Below are positions 32,251-64,000 of a stretch of 64,000 bases of DNA, one piece after another. Position numbers and translations under genes: made by a program. The notes beneath the pieces were generated by a model that saw nothing but the letters and a program-made list of their open reading frames with translations, searched no databases and was not told the DNA's origin. Source of the DNA: Siderastrea radians (lineage: Eukaryota > Cnidaria > Anthozoa > Scleractinia > Rhizangiidae). Positions within the stretch are counted from its first letter, which is position 1, and the number at the start of each line of letters is the position of its first letter. The DNA is taken from contig OZ024891.1 in assembly GCA_964017195.1 (NCBI GenBank), positions 87,994-151,993 on the forward strand, in the 5' to 3' direction.

Positions 32251-32374
32251 TTTGTTTCATACATTTTTTTTGCTTTACGTATTTCAGCTTCTGTGTCTTC
32301 GTTTCTTTAACTGCCGTAAGGATCAGTCGTTCCGTATATTTTTTTACTTCAAATGTTTTACTGATCCAGGTCTA

Positions 32375-33396
32375 CTTAAGGCCGCGGGTGACAAGCTGCT
32401 CATGAATACATTTATAAGGCAAAATTTTGGTGGAGGTCTTACGCTAAAAGACTTTATATCTTGAACGTTTGGGAGCCGATTCCGTTGAAACTTATCAGAG
32501 AGCTTGGGGAATGGTGGAAGCGCAACAAGGTTGTTTTTGCTTTGATAGATTGTGCATTATTGCGATGCTATGAGCTCCCAAAGTTAAGATTTCGTAAAAC
32601 GCGACTCCGTGTCCAAGTTTTCTCCTCGTGGAGAAGACAACACTTCTTGATTTTACCACTCATTGATCAGTTAAAACCTCTATTGTGTCACAACGGAAGC
32701 TGATTATAGGATTTCGAGTTCCATTGAAAGTTGTGAGCTTTTAAATGAGTAAAATTGTCCTTGTTTAAATCTGAAGCCTTGAATATTTTGATAAAAAGCC
32801 TGTTTAAAAAAATTGCTTCTGTTGTGGCAATCTACAATACACCTAGTTTATCTGTCTGCTGTGTCAGTTCAGGAAATTCTATATCCGCGCTGTATTCTTG
32901 GACACAAAATTGGTGGTTTTAGGGCTTCCGAAGGCTTACCGAATAAACACGAATGTTTGGGGTAAGATTATGCTAATTATGGAAATTAAATTCTAACAGC
33001 TATTGTTCACTGTCCAGAAAAGAACAATACTTTGTAATTTAGAGATCGCGAATATTTGGATTGAAGAATATGAGCGTTTCCGAAGCTCCATGTTAGCTAT
33101 ATATGAGTATTATTTTAGTTTTTGTTGGAAAACTTCTAAAAAGTTTCTTTTAACGTTTGACCGTAAAAAAAAGCCCGACTTCGAGAGTATTTTTTATTTA
33201 AAAATGCTTAAAAGTCACAAGATATCCGTGGCACACGATTTAACGCACGTGCAATTACTGATTCAGAAACTGGAAGTTTTACTGAAGAGCCTATTCAGGA
33301 ATATGTCGTGCAATGTCGCTACCATTCGTCGCACTTCGTGCATACGCTTTAAATAAATAAATACTGATGACGTAGTTTCTCACCCGCGGCCTTAAG
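32375..33396. mobile_element. DNA element of about 1.0 kb with short TIRs
   Basis: CTTAAGGCCGCGGGTGA at 32375 is matched inverted at 33380-33396 (TCACCCGCGGCCTTAAG). The interior is non-coding with only short frames. No target-site duplication was found. Probably non-autonomous; superfamily unknown. It may have inserted at the 3' end of the Penelope-like fragment. Confidence 0.55.
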
Positions 33397-34087
33397 ATCC
33401 GGCAACTCTCAACGCCTTATCGCTGTGGTCTTTCGAGTTTATAAACTTAAAAAAAATAACCGACTTATAGGGAAAAAAGCTGCTGGATTGCAAGCTTTGC
33501 CACCCAGCATACAAATCTTTTATAATTTTCAAACTTTCAAACTGTCCTAAAATCTTGTACTTAAACGTAGTGGCCTCAAAATTGGAAATCCTACTAATTT
33601 CATGACGCCCTTTCCATTTTTTTCAGCCATCAATTTCGAACCACGACCATTTATTATGATTGACAAGGTCACGTGACACGGTTATGCAAAGAGCCTATTT
33701 TTGTTGCACAATAATGAATGTTATTGATATTTTGGTTGAAAATCAGTGACAATATTTAATGAAAGGCTTGTGAAACTAACAAGATGGCATGGCATGTCTA
33801 AGGCCAGTTAAACAAATATCTGGGACTTTTCCCTCCCTCCCCTTCTCTTCCTCACCCGCTCCCTTATTTTGGGGCTGCATCATGCGCTTCAAGCTTTGCA
33901 TGCCTTTCATATTCCTGGAAAAGAAATGACTTAGTTGCAACACTGGTATTAAATGTGCACTTGTTATTAGTGACAAGTCTTATCCAGTGGTTATCAAATC
34001 CAGATATATTCTCTACACAATAGATTAATGTGACAAAATAATTGTCATGAAAACACAACACCATGAACGTGATAACACAATACATGC
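33397..34087. other. No gene recognised
   Basis: AT-rich intergenic sequence up to the gypsy element. The last five bases, CATGC (34083-34087), are one half of that element's target-site duplication. Confidence 0.45.
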
Positions 34088-34215
34088 TGTGATATCTTTA
34101 CGAAATAAACGGATTTAACACTCGGATCTAACCAACACAACTTTTATTCCACGTGCTTTTTCCACACACTTCCCCTAGTACCCTTTGCACATAAATGTAC
34201 GTCACAGACACTACA
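34088..34215 (-). repeat. 3' LTR of the gypsy element
   Basis: 128 bp. It carries one copy of ATCTAACCAACACAACTTTT and an extra short insert (TATCTTTAC) near its left end relative to the other LTR. Differences between the LTRs indicate that the insertion is old. Confidence 0.8.
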
Positions 34216-34420
34216 ACCTCTCCCCTTTTAAAATAAAAATGACCATTGTCCATTTCTCAAATTGTAACCGGGCACGAAGGAATCCACACGTTTCAAAACA
34301 CAAAGCTCCGACTTAATCAAAGAACAATCATACTAAACTTATCTCCAAGTTCAAATCAAATAACCGTCACAATGACACAAATGTTTAAATAACCCTCTAT
34401 ATGTTCCTTGCAAATGAGAG

Positions 34421-35440
34421 TTAATCACGTTCAAAGTCTTTTAGACGCTCCGGTTGCCGATCACGCCTAGGTCTCAATGAATAACGGTGACCTGAAGGCT
34501 TCTGCTCTTCTGCATGACTGGCTTCTGATACTCCTGGTGATGTCTCTCTGTCACTGTTGGCCTTTGTTTCTTGGGGTTTATCCTCCTCGTTCTTCTGCAG
34601 ATAGGTAATGTTCCGCCTGTAGCGTGCACCAGCAGGGGATTTAATTTCCACATGGACACCATGCTTGTTCACAGCCTCGTATGGGGTAGCTTCGAATGAT
34701 GGTGATAGCTTGTCTGACTTAAGTTGCTGAAGAAGAACTTTGTCTCCATCCTTAAGGTTTGATTCCCAAGCACCACGTAAATTATCGGCATAATCTTTTC
34801 TTTTTTGCTTTCCTTTGCGATCTCTGTTCAGAAATTCAGTGTCACTACTAACTGGACGTAAATCTTCTAAACCGGGGAGCTTTGCACGAATCTCTCTTCT
34901 AAATAACAGTTTGGCAGGGCTTACCCCTGTTGTCGTGTGTGCTGTGCTTCTATAAGCTAGCAAAAATTTAGGAAGTTCCTTTTTGCAATCTCGTCCTTCC
35001 GCATGTGCAACTCGCATTGCCTTCAACAGGCTTCAATTCTGCCTCTCAACTTCGCCATTCACTTGGGGCCATAATGGGATGTTCTATGTTCAATATTGTT
35101 CTCTTTGAGGTAAGTTTCAAATTCGTCTGACGCAAATTGCGCACCGTTGTCAGTTTTTATTGACAGAGGAAATCCGTGAGTAGCAAACATCGTTTCCAGA
35201 CAACTGATCATCTTGCTAGATGTCACTGACTTTGTAACAGCTACTTCGAAGAATCGGCTATAGTAGTCAACGACCACCAGTAAATAATCACCTGTTGGAA
35301 GGGTCCCATCAAATCTGCTGCCAGGTCTTGCCATGGCTGAGTGGGTAATTCTGTTCTCAATTGGTTCTAGTGGAAACGACTTGCCGACCAGCTGGCACCC
35401 ATGACAAGTTTTCCATCACTTTTCAACTTGCTGGTCTATC
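34421..35440 (-). pseudogene. Gypsy integrase region
   Basis: Minus-strand frames encode the DDE integrase core: GTLPTGDYLLVVVDYYSRFF (first Asp), FPLSIKTDNGAQFASDEF (second Asp) and YLKENNIEHRTSHYGPK (Glu region), then after a shift KFLLAYRSTAHTTTGVSPAK and a C-terminal tail with LRPRRDRQPERL. A stop after GPK at 35059 and a frameshift near 35030 break the ORF. The HHCC zinc domain lies upstream at about 35440-35520 (AHEGHQGIVKT) and is damaged after LRCGG. Confidence 0.75.
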
Positions 35441-36726
35441 TCGGGCCACCACACCTTAGTGTGAAGTTTGTTTTTACTATGCCCTGATGGCCTTCGTGCG
35501 CAAGATCCAAAACTTGCTTGCGGAGTTTCTTTGTAATTACTAATACCAGCTTTCCTAACACCGACAACTCACTTCTTACAGCTCTATAAACTGGCTGCAC
35601 AGCAGTCCAGTCATTGGTTTGAACACACTTTCGTAACATGGCAATTTCCTCGTCTTCAGCTGATGCCTCTTCGATTTCTTGGATTGATAATGCTGAGGGC
35701 CACATTCTCTGCAACGTATCTAATGTATTCTTCTGCAACATGCTCGTCTTCAGTCGGCCTTTCTTGGGTTAAGCGCGAGAGAGCATCAGCTACATTCTGT
35801 GGGCCTGGACAACACTTGACTGAAAACTCATAGGGTTGAAGTCCCAAAACCTACCGATCAATTCTTGCAGATGGGCGTGATTTACTCGAATAAATCACCT
35901 CCAACGGTTTGTGGTCAATTTCTAGCTCAAAATGTTTCCCGTAGAGGTATGCACGAAATCTTTCGCACGCCCAAACAACAGCCAGTGCTACCTTCTCGGT
36001 TTGCGAATATCTTTCGACTTCTGTAAGGCTTTGGCTTGCATAGTAAACTGGTCTGAAGGTGCCATCATGCTCTTAAGTAAGTATGCCACTCAATGCTTCT
36101 GGACTAGCATCATTAATTGCTCTCGTCTTAGCATCTTTGTCATAATATGCCAATATGTCAGCACTTGCCAGCGCTTTCTTGGGAGCCTCAAATGCTTCTC
36201 TCTGCTCTTTAGCCCACTTGAATAGAACACCTGCTCGTGTCAGTCGTCGAAGTGGTTCCGGGAGGGTGGCCAGGTTTGGGATGAACTTTGCGCTAAAATT
36301 CACTAGGCCCATAAAACTTCTCACTTCGGCTACCGTTTTCGGTTCTCTTGCATTAACTACTGCTTCAACTCTGGATTCTGTAGGGCCGATACCACGCGTA
36401 GACAACAGGTAGCCCATAAACTCTAACCGTGGCATCTTGAATTTGCACTTTTCAAGATTCAACGTTAAACCTCTTTCTTGCAATCGTTCTAACAGCTTTT
36501 CAAACCTCTCGTCATGTTCTTGATCACCTTTAGTATGAAGGATAATATCATCGGAGATGTTGCGCACTCCTTGACATCCGTGCAGGGCTTGCTGAATAGC
36601 ATGCTGGTAAATTTTAGGAGCGCATGTTATTCCAAACATCGGTCTCTTGTAACGGTAAAGTCCAGCATGTGTTGTGAACGTTGTGATACCACGAGACTCT
36701 TCACTAATTTCCAATTGAAATTCCAA
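35441..36726 (-). pseudogene. Gypsy reverse transcriptase C-half and RNase H
   Basis: 36726-36073 encodes RT from FQLEISEESRGITTF through the catalytic NISDDIILH and FMGYLLSTRGIG to the connection domain. A stop near 36073 precedes RNase H (ASQSLTEVERYSQTEKVALA, FELEIDHKPLEVIY), another stop at about 35850, then ADALSRLTQE and the linker to the zinc-binding domain. The first RNase H Asp region reads INDASPEAL, altered from the usual xxDAS context. Several stops make it inactive. Confidence 0.75.
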
Positions 36727-38291
36727 TTGTCCTGGAGACCCTCATCCACCGTTGGAATGGGATGTCTTTCTCTATCAATTGCGTCATTTGCCTTGCGCAT
36801 ATAGACGCATAAACGAATCTCTCCAGACGGTTTGGGTACTACTATTGGGCTGACCCAAGGTGTTGGCCCTTGCACCTTCTTAATAATGTCCATCTGCTCA
36901 AGTTCTCGCAACTTCCGCTCAACTTTCTCTCTCAGGCTAAATGGCACTCGCCTAGTGTGCTGCGCCATTGGGTTGACTTCAGTGTTCACGTGAATCTTTA
37001 CTTGATAATCAGTCATTTTGCCAACTCCCTCAAAGCACGCTTTGTATTTATCAACAATGTTTTGGGTACCTACAGCATTGATCTGTGACCCCAATCTGAG
37101 TACTTGTAACTCTGTGGCTGTCTTTCTACCCATTATTGGCCTACCCTCATTGCAAATGACAATAAATTCCGCTGTAGTTTCCTTTCCAGCTGCAATAACA
37201 GTCGCCTGAAACTTTCCGAGGGAGTTCAGTGGTTCTGATGTCCCATAAGGATACAACGTCTGAGTAGTCTTCTCTGACTTGCATTTTATCCCTTTTTGCT
37301 TCAATTCCTCCCACATCCGTCTGACAACTATGTTACAAGAAGACCAAGAATCGATGAGAACTCCTTTAACAACCACACCACCAACTTGTAAATCAACAGT
37401 CTCGGACCGATTCTCCTCACAAGATTTAGTGAGTCCCACAGTAAAGTCATACTCTTCAGCACCTTCATCTTCTCCCACACAGTTTACTCTACTCTGTCCC
37501 CCACTTTTCTGTGTGTAATTCTTCTGCTCTTGTTTACACCTTGACGTTTTGCAAACTGAGGCAAAATGTCCTGTCATGTGACATTTGTTACAAGTTTGCG
37601 ATCTTGCGGGACAGTTCTGGTCACGTGCAAAATGCCCACTTCGTCCACACCGATAACACTTATCTTGGCCGTTCCTTGCAGTATTCTTCAACTTGTTGAT
37701 CCTGATCGCGTTAAAAGTCACGCTAGCGTTGCCTTCGATTTGCTTGGTTTGTGCCTGGGACGCCTTGAGAGATCGAGCGATGCGTTGCGTTTCTTCCAGG
37801 GTTAACTCTTGCCCTTTCGCTAGAAGCTTCCGCCGAAGCTCTGTGGACTTGCATTTGTCAATAACTTGATCACGTATTTGCTCATTTTTTGTGGTACCAA
37901 ATTCGCAATTTACAGCCGGATTACTAAGCCTTACCACAAACTGATCAACCGTTTTGTGGTCCTCTTGCTTCATCTGTCGGAAAACGTGACGCTCGTTCGT
38001 TACATTCACTTGTGGTAGAAAGTATGCATCGAGCATTCGTAACGCCCCTAAGTATTCGTTATCGGTTCCTCCTCCAGGTGCGCCAGGATCAGTTAGAGTC
38101 TCAAATATGTCCTGAACGTCCATACCCGCACAATGCAAAAGTAATGCTTTCTTCCGGGCAACTGCTGTAATTCTACGACCATCGGCAGAAAATTGAAAAA
38201 ACTTTTTTTCACCTCCGCAATCTTGGTCCCACACTCGTGCTGTCACCTCGACAATCAATGCTATTCCACAGGGTTCGTCGTTTGTCGCCAT
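36627..38291 (-). pseudogene. Gypsy gag-protease-RT N-half ORF (554 codons)
   Basis: Starts MATNDEPCGIALIV at 38291, 45 bp inside the 5' LTR. Gag is followed by two CCHC knuckles (CYRCGRSGHFARDQNC, CNKCHMTGHFASVC). The protease active site reads LIDSWSSCN, where the family has Asp-Ser/Thr-Gly: the Gly is Trp, so the protease should be dead. RT begins PFSLREKVERKLRELEQMDI and PTPWVSPIVVPKPSGEIRL, but between EGLQD and FQLEISEE about 20 residues including catalytic motif A are missing and the frame shifts near 36735. Confidence 0.8.
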
Positions 38292-38335
38292 ATCTTTCCT
38301 CCAAGCGCTTCACAATACTTTTTTTCGTCGCCGAT

Positions 38336-38477
38336 TGTGAAATGAACGGATTGAACACTCGGACCTAACCAACACAACTTTTATTCCATCTAACCAACAC
38401 AACTTTTATTCCACGTGCTCTTTCCTCACACTTCCCATAGTACCCTTTGCGCAAAAATGTACGTCACAGACACTACA
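38336..38477 (-). repeat. 5' LTR of the gypsy element
   Basis: 142 bp, with the 25-bp segment ATCTAACCAACACAACTTTT+ATTCC present twice in tandem, which explains most of its extra length over the 3' LTR. The sequence just inside (ATCGGCGACG on the minus strand) is where the primer-binding site should be; a matching tRNA was not identified. Confidence 0.8.
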
Positions 38478-38482
38478 CATGC

Positions 38483-39390
38483 GTCACTGATAGGATTTTG
38501 GCAGCTATTCAGCACATAATTTACATCATATATAACCCTTCCTGCCTCGTCCCCAGGCGCCGGTTTAGCGCGGGCACACAGAGAGCGCGGGGCGTCTTGG
38601 GAAGGATGCAAAACGCGTAACGGCGTCACCGTCTGCAGTGCACCTATCCCATAACGCCACGTGTTCCGTGTTTAAGCTGGTGTTCCTTTCTCAAAAATAG
38701 ACACACGGCCCCTCAGCTCACCCCTCCCCCTCCCTAAAAAGGAAAACAGCAGACAAACGCTATGTTTAGAATGGTCCTTCATGTGCTGTGTACTTGTAGA
38801 TAGAATACCTGGCCCCAGGTGTTCAAAAGTTGGATAGCGCTATCCACCGGATAAATCACTATCCAGTGGATGAGTGTTAGGGAAACCAATTGCGTTATCC
38901 ACTGGAGAGTGATTTATCCGGTGGATAGTGCTATCCAACTTTGGAACAACTGGGGCCTGAAGACACGGTTTATTCTAAAAATTGGCTTCTGCTGCACAGT
39001 AGGCCACCTTCGGAGATTTTGGAGGAACAGTTTTCATAAAACAGGGGCCCGAGACATTTTAACCTCTCATGCAGAACACAACAATTAACGATAAATTGGT
39101 GTGAAATCGATATTCTAAGGGAGGGAACTTTTTATAATTTACTTTGTTAGAAATTAAATTTGTAGCTTAGCGTTTTCAGTTGTGTAACACAAAGATTTCA
39201 ACTATGACCACACTCGCACCCAATCTCTTTGTAACAGGAATACTGCGCCGCTTTTGACTCTCTCTTGTGCGGTAGTTCCACAGTGCCGCGCGCTATAATG
39301 AACCCTGCTGAGTGAATATGATAATGATGACGATGCAACAACAACCGCGAGGACGACGACTTCGCTGCCACCGCCACGAATGATGACGAT
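38483..39390. other. Intergenic, with one palindromic MITE
   Basis: No gene. 38827-38945 is a near-perfect palindrome, AAGTTGGATAGCGCTATCCA...CCGGTGGATAGTGCTATCC, with the internal ATAAATCACTATCCAGTGGA also inverted. It is a short MITE family common in marine invertebrates (recollection); a degenerate relative is at 3605-3660. Confidence 0.6.
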
Positions 39391-39395
39391 GGTGA

Positions 39396-39427
39396 GGTGG
39401 TGATGGTGGTGACGAAAATGATAATGT

Positions 39428-39491
<64 letters not shown>

Positions 39492-39544
39492 GATGATGAT
39501 GATGATGATGATGATGATGGTGATGATGGTGGTGATGATGATGG

Positions 39545-39580
<36 letters not shown>

Positions 39581-39600
39581 GGATGATGATGATGGCAGTT
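39396..39600. repeat. (ATG)n/(GAT)n microsatellite
   Basis: About 200 bp of nearly pure GAT triplets with scattered GGT variants. It stays open in several frames, giving spurious poly-His, poly-Met and poly-Ile ORFs that should not be annotated. Confidence 0.9.
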
Positions 39601-41190
39601 ATGGTGACAATGACCACGCCAGTAATGTTTACAAAGATATGACAAAGAAACTATAACGCAACAAAAACAAAACAAAACAAATAAACTATCAACCCTTTGA
39701 GTCCCAAGGTTTAGTATTGCAATTCCTCTAACTGCTATTCTTATGTCCTCTTTATATAAAAAAATCCCTCTTTCCTCAAATTTAAAAGTCCATAAGAAGA
39801 TCAGCTTTTAAAACACCCTGATCTCACTTCTTCAGTCTAGCATTTGAACAGTTGAAACTGACAAATTCATAACATTAGGTCTGGGAATTAAAAGGTTAAT
39901 ACGAAAAACCCTTTTTTGATAACAAACTTAAAACACTGTCAGTTAACCACGATGCTCTCTCTTCCTGGCCAAATTTTAGTCTATCATACATTATTATATC
40001 ATAGGTTTCGGCAGAAAAATTTAATGTTTCGATTAGTTTTACAACTCCTGTTACAATATCTGAAAGAACCCTAACATAGGTATAGATTCGTTTGAAAATT
40101 TCACGTTTCTACAAGACTCGAAAGTGGACAATTGAGTGTCGTACAACCAAAGTCAAAGTAATCACACAACAGATGCAAACAACACAATCAGAACCGTCAG
40201 AGAAATGCAAGTCACAACTGGTTTTCGTTTTACTTCTAATTGCTTCAGAAAGTAGCGTGAGTTTTTCCTGGCCAATCAGAGAGCGGAGTAAAGCAAAACC
40301 AATGCGAACTTAAATTTGTTTCTACGAACAATTGAAAACTTTTAGATAACAAAGGAATCGTAGTCGTTATACTAATTATTTGAAACGTCAGTTCTACAAC
40401 GTTCCACATCGATTACGCATCTGCTGGATAACGTTAGAATATTTTAAATCGCATATTCGATTGTACCTGTAGCGTTACTGTTTTTTTTTTCCAAACTACT
40501 GCTGAGACTACGTCTGATCCTCCGAGGTAAATAAACCTAGACTCGGCTGAGCGATGCGGAGAAAGAGAAAACTCGTGTGTGTGTTTGCAAGATCGTAGTT
40601 TAATGTCGCTCTATTTTGCTACCGTCGGTGTGCGGTTTCTTCTATTTCGTTTCAATACATTCTACCTTTTGAAATAGATTTTTTGAAGTTTATCTCCATT
40701 TTCGAATGGCATCATGATGGCAAGACCCTTTGATTAATTACTCTTGGAGTTAAACGGATAATATAGCTGTCAAATTAAGCAAAAATTAGACCGTGTTCAG
40801 TTTTCAGGTACACTCCGTGTTTTCCAATCCCAGCACCCCGCACCCCGTGTTTTCCACAGACCGCGGCACCCCATACCCCGGCAGCCCATACCCCGGCAGC
40901 CCATACCCCGGCACCCGCGTATCCAACAATCCAACTTTTATCCAACTTACCATTTCACTTGTGCCTAGTCTCCCGGAGGCGTCCTTGAAGGCGTCTCACG
41001 TGACCAATCAAGGAGACTCTTCGGAATGGTGTGGTGTGAACTTCTTACGATGGATTGTTGTGTGGCGGGTGTGGACTAAAGGAAGTCATATTCCTCTGTG
41101 GAAGTCCTTTTTTTGTTTGCCATTGTTATCGAGTGAGAGGAATATAGTTTAGCCCTTCGAGTTTGAAATCTGTTACTCAGGTTCGACGCG
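39601..41190. other. Upstream region of the PRDM-type gene
   Basis: No coding exon seen. 40862-40915 has three copies of a 19-bp C-rich unit (CCCATACCCCGGCAG...). The 119-codon frame over 40793-41152 crosses this repeat and has no domain. The promoter and 5' UTR of the gene starting at 41191 should lie in its last few hundred bases. Confidence 0.4.
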
Positions 41191-62867
<21,677 letters not shown>

Positions 62868-63005
62868 GTACGTTGATAGTAAACAATAACTATTTTTATT
62901 CTACCCTTTCCTCGCAAGAATTTTTAGAACATAAATTATCTATAAATATTCAATTATTGGCTGTCTGAAATAGGCGTAGAGGTTAGCAGAGCAAAACAGA
63001 GCTTA

Positions 63006-63373
63006 AAGGGGCTATGTCACACTATTTTAGTATCTTTTTAAAAAGCTAAAAATTGTCTTCGCGTCAATTGAATCACAAAAATAATGGTGTAGCTTTGTTA
63101 TTAAAGACTATCTTACGGCACTGAAACTGTTTCCTGTCGTCTGTTGCTACCGATGGCAAGGATGGAAATAGATTGAAACTTGAAAACATTTTGATGCTTT
63201 GTCTTCAAAAATCACCAAAAAGTTGTTATGGTTAGCTCTATACCTGACAAAATTCATAAAATATCTTCCTCGTAGTTTTACAGGAGCATTTTGTGTATGA
63301 GTAAAGGCACTAAGTAACGATTTTAGCACGGAATTGACCTGAAATAGCAAAATCCTCGTGACGTAGCCCCCTT
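63006..63373. mobile_element. MITE, 368 bp, with GCTTA target duplication
   Basis: AAGGGGCTATGTCAC at 63006 and, inverted from 63373, AAGGGGGCTACGTCAC form the termini. GCTTA stands at 63001-63005 and 63374-63378, a 5-bp target-site duplication. Non-coding. Confidence 0.7.
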
Positions 63374-63378
63374 GCTTA

Positions 63379-64000
63379 TGTCCGAAGTGCGGTCGAAACG
63401 TCGTTTCTTACCGTTGATTTTTGCCCTAAAGTGTTTTAAAAAAGACTTACTGGAATTTACAATATTCCAAAATTAAAAAAAATCATTACTGAGAGAAAAA
63501 AGAGGTTTTTCCGCTCTCCCATGCGTCGTCTTTCCGCGCGACAGACCACTTGTTCGCTTTGTTTGTTTTGCTTTTTGTCTATTTTTGAGAGAAAAGGGTC
63601 CTAAAAACAGTCGGTGCCCAGAAAGAAAGACGTCTTTTGAACTGATAAAAGGAGAGATGAAATTGAAGCGCTATTACACGTAATAAAAGTCTTGGAACTT
63701 GCAATGCAACGATGACGAGCGCATTGCGTGACAAGTTGCAGAATACGTGTTACACGATGCAACTTATCTCGCAATGTTGTGAGAAGACTAGAAAAGTTTA
63801 GTTTTCTGGCAACTCGCTAGGTAGTTTTTCTTGCAAAGCAAAATCTCGCTGATAGTTTTAGGAAAAGTAGACCAGTCCTTTGTGTTTTGCAACACCACGA
63901 GATCAGTTGAAACATGGAACAAATATTCTGCGACTTGTCTCGCAATGCTGTCGTCAACATTTCGTTGCAAGTTGCAAGTTGCAACACTGCCTCAAGAAGG
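63379..64000. other. No exon seen; repeat with inverted GTTGCAA modules at the end
   Basis: 63690-64000 contains repeated GCAACTT / AAGTTGCA and TCTCGCAATG motifs in both orientations, consistent with another palindromic dispersed repeat truncated by the window edge. No zinc-finger exon was found here. Confidence 0.4.

Larger units (their letters stand above)
34088..38477 (-). mobile_element. Ty3/gypsy LTR retrotransposon, full-length but decayed
   Basis: LTR-bounded element of 4,390 bp on the minus strand, flanked by the 5-bp duplication CATGC (34083-34087 and 38478-38482). LTRs: 34088-34215 (3') and 38336-38477 (5'), both TG...CA when read on the plus strand. A polypurine tract (AAAAGGGGAGAGG on the minus strand) adjoins the 3' LTR at 34216-34228. 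Coding order is gag, protease, RT, RNase H, integrase, the Ty3/gypsy order. Frameshifts, stops and a deletion in RT leave it inactive. The NISDDII form of the RT active site and two zinc knuckles suggest a mag-like lineage (inference). Confidence 0.85.

Noticed and set aside
39202..39675. Poly-His, poly-Met and poly-Ile open frames
   Set aside because: Translations of the (ATG)n microsatellite on both strands.
40793..41152. 119-codon ORF upstream of PRDM exon 1
   Set aside because: Contains a short C-rich tandem repeat read as SPYPG and no known domain; probably promoter or UTR sequence.
63390..63415. Further hammerhead-like motif (GTCGAAACGTCG)
   Set aside because: No CUGANGA strand upstream.

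Overview
The window is animal nuclear DNA: low GC, GT-AG introns, short exons, metazoan gene families (HECT ubiquitin ligase, PR-domain zinc-finger protein) and a dense mix of LINE, Penelope-like, Ngaro/DIRS, Ty3/gypsy, hAT and MITE-type repeats. The repeat repertoire and the expanded HECT and integrase-core families point to an anthozoan cnidarian, most likely a stony coral. That is inference; no species marker is visible. An assembly gap of 200 Ns lies at 24001-24200.

Layout. 1-9600 is repeat-rich and holds no convincing resident gene: a rearranged SAP-like/SWIM zinc-finger element (1-2075), one possible first exon (3334-3456), a MITE (4722-5456) next to a frameshifted RecQ-helicase fragment, a palindromic repeat, a 2.2-kb foldback element with about 790-bp arms and a target-site duplication (6460-8651), and a 21-bp minisatellite (9305-9612). 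9786-19831 (+) is a complete six-exon HECT E3 ligase gene of 708 codons. Its first intron carries a 5,016-bp Ngaro-type tyrosine-recombinase retrotransposon (10281-15296) whose split direct repeats look identical and whose three ORFs are open. 20873-24000 (-) is the 3' part of an intron-containing DDE integrase-core gene cut by the gap. 24201-34087 holds mostly relics: a RecQ-like pseudogene, a decayed minus-strand gene of an uncharacterised family, a Penelope-like GIY-YIG fragment and MITEs. 34088-38477 (-) is a decayed Ty3/gypsy element with LTRs and a 5-bp TSD. 41191 to at least 62867 (+) is one large PRDM-type gene: basic first exon, PR/SET domain over two exons, an acidic poly-Asp exon, then eight exons with about 18 C2H2-type fingers. 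Its introns hold a CR1/L2-like LINE, a hAT element, minisatellites and a tRNA-derived SINE. The gene probably continues past the window.

The two resident genes that can be read through, HECT ligase and PRDM protein, were joined exon by exon with matching splice phases (except one PRDM junction). They do not form an operon or pathway. The most unusual single object is the Ngaro-like element: its gag, RT/RNase H and recombinase ORFs share one reading frame and are separated only by single UGA codons.
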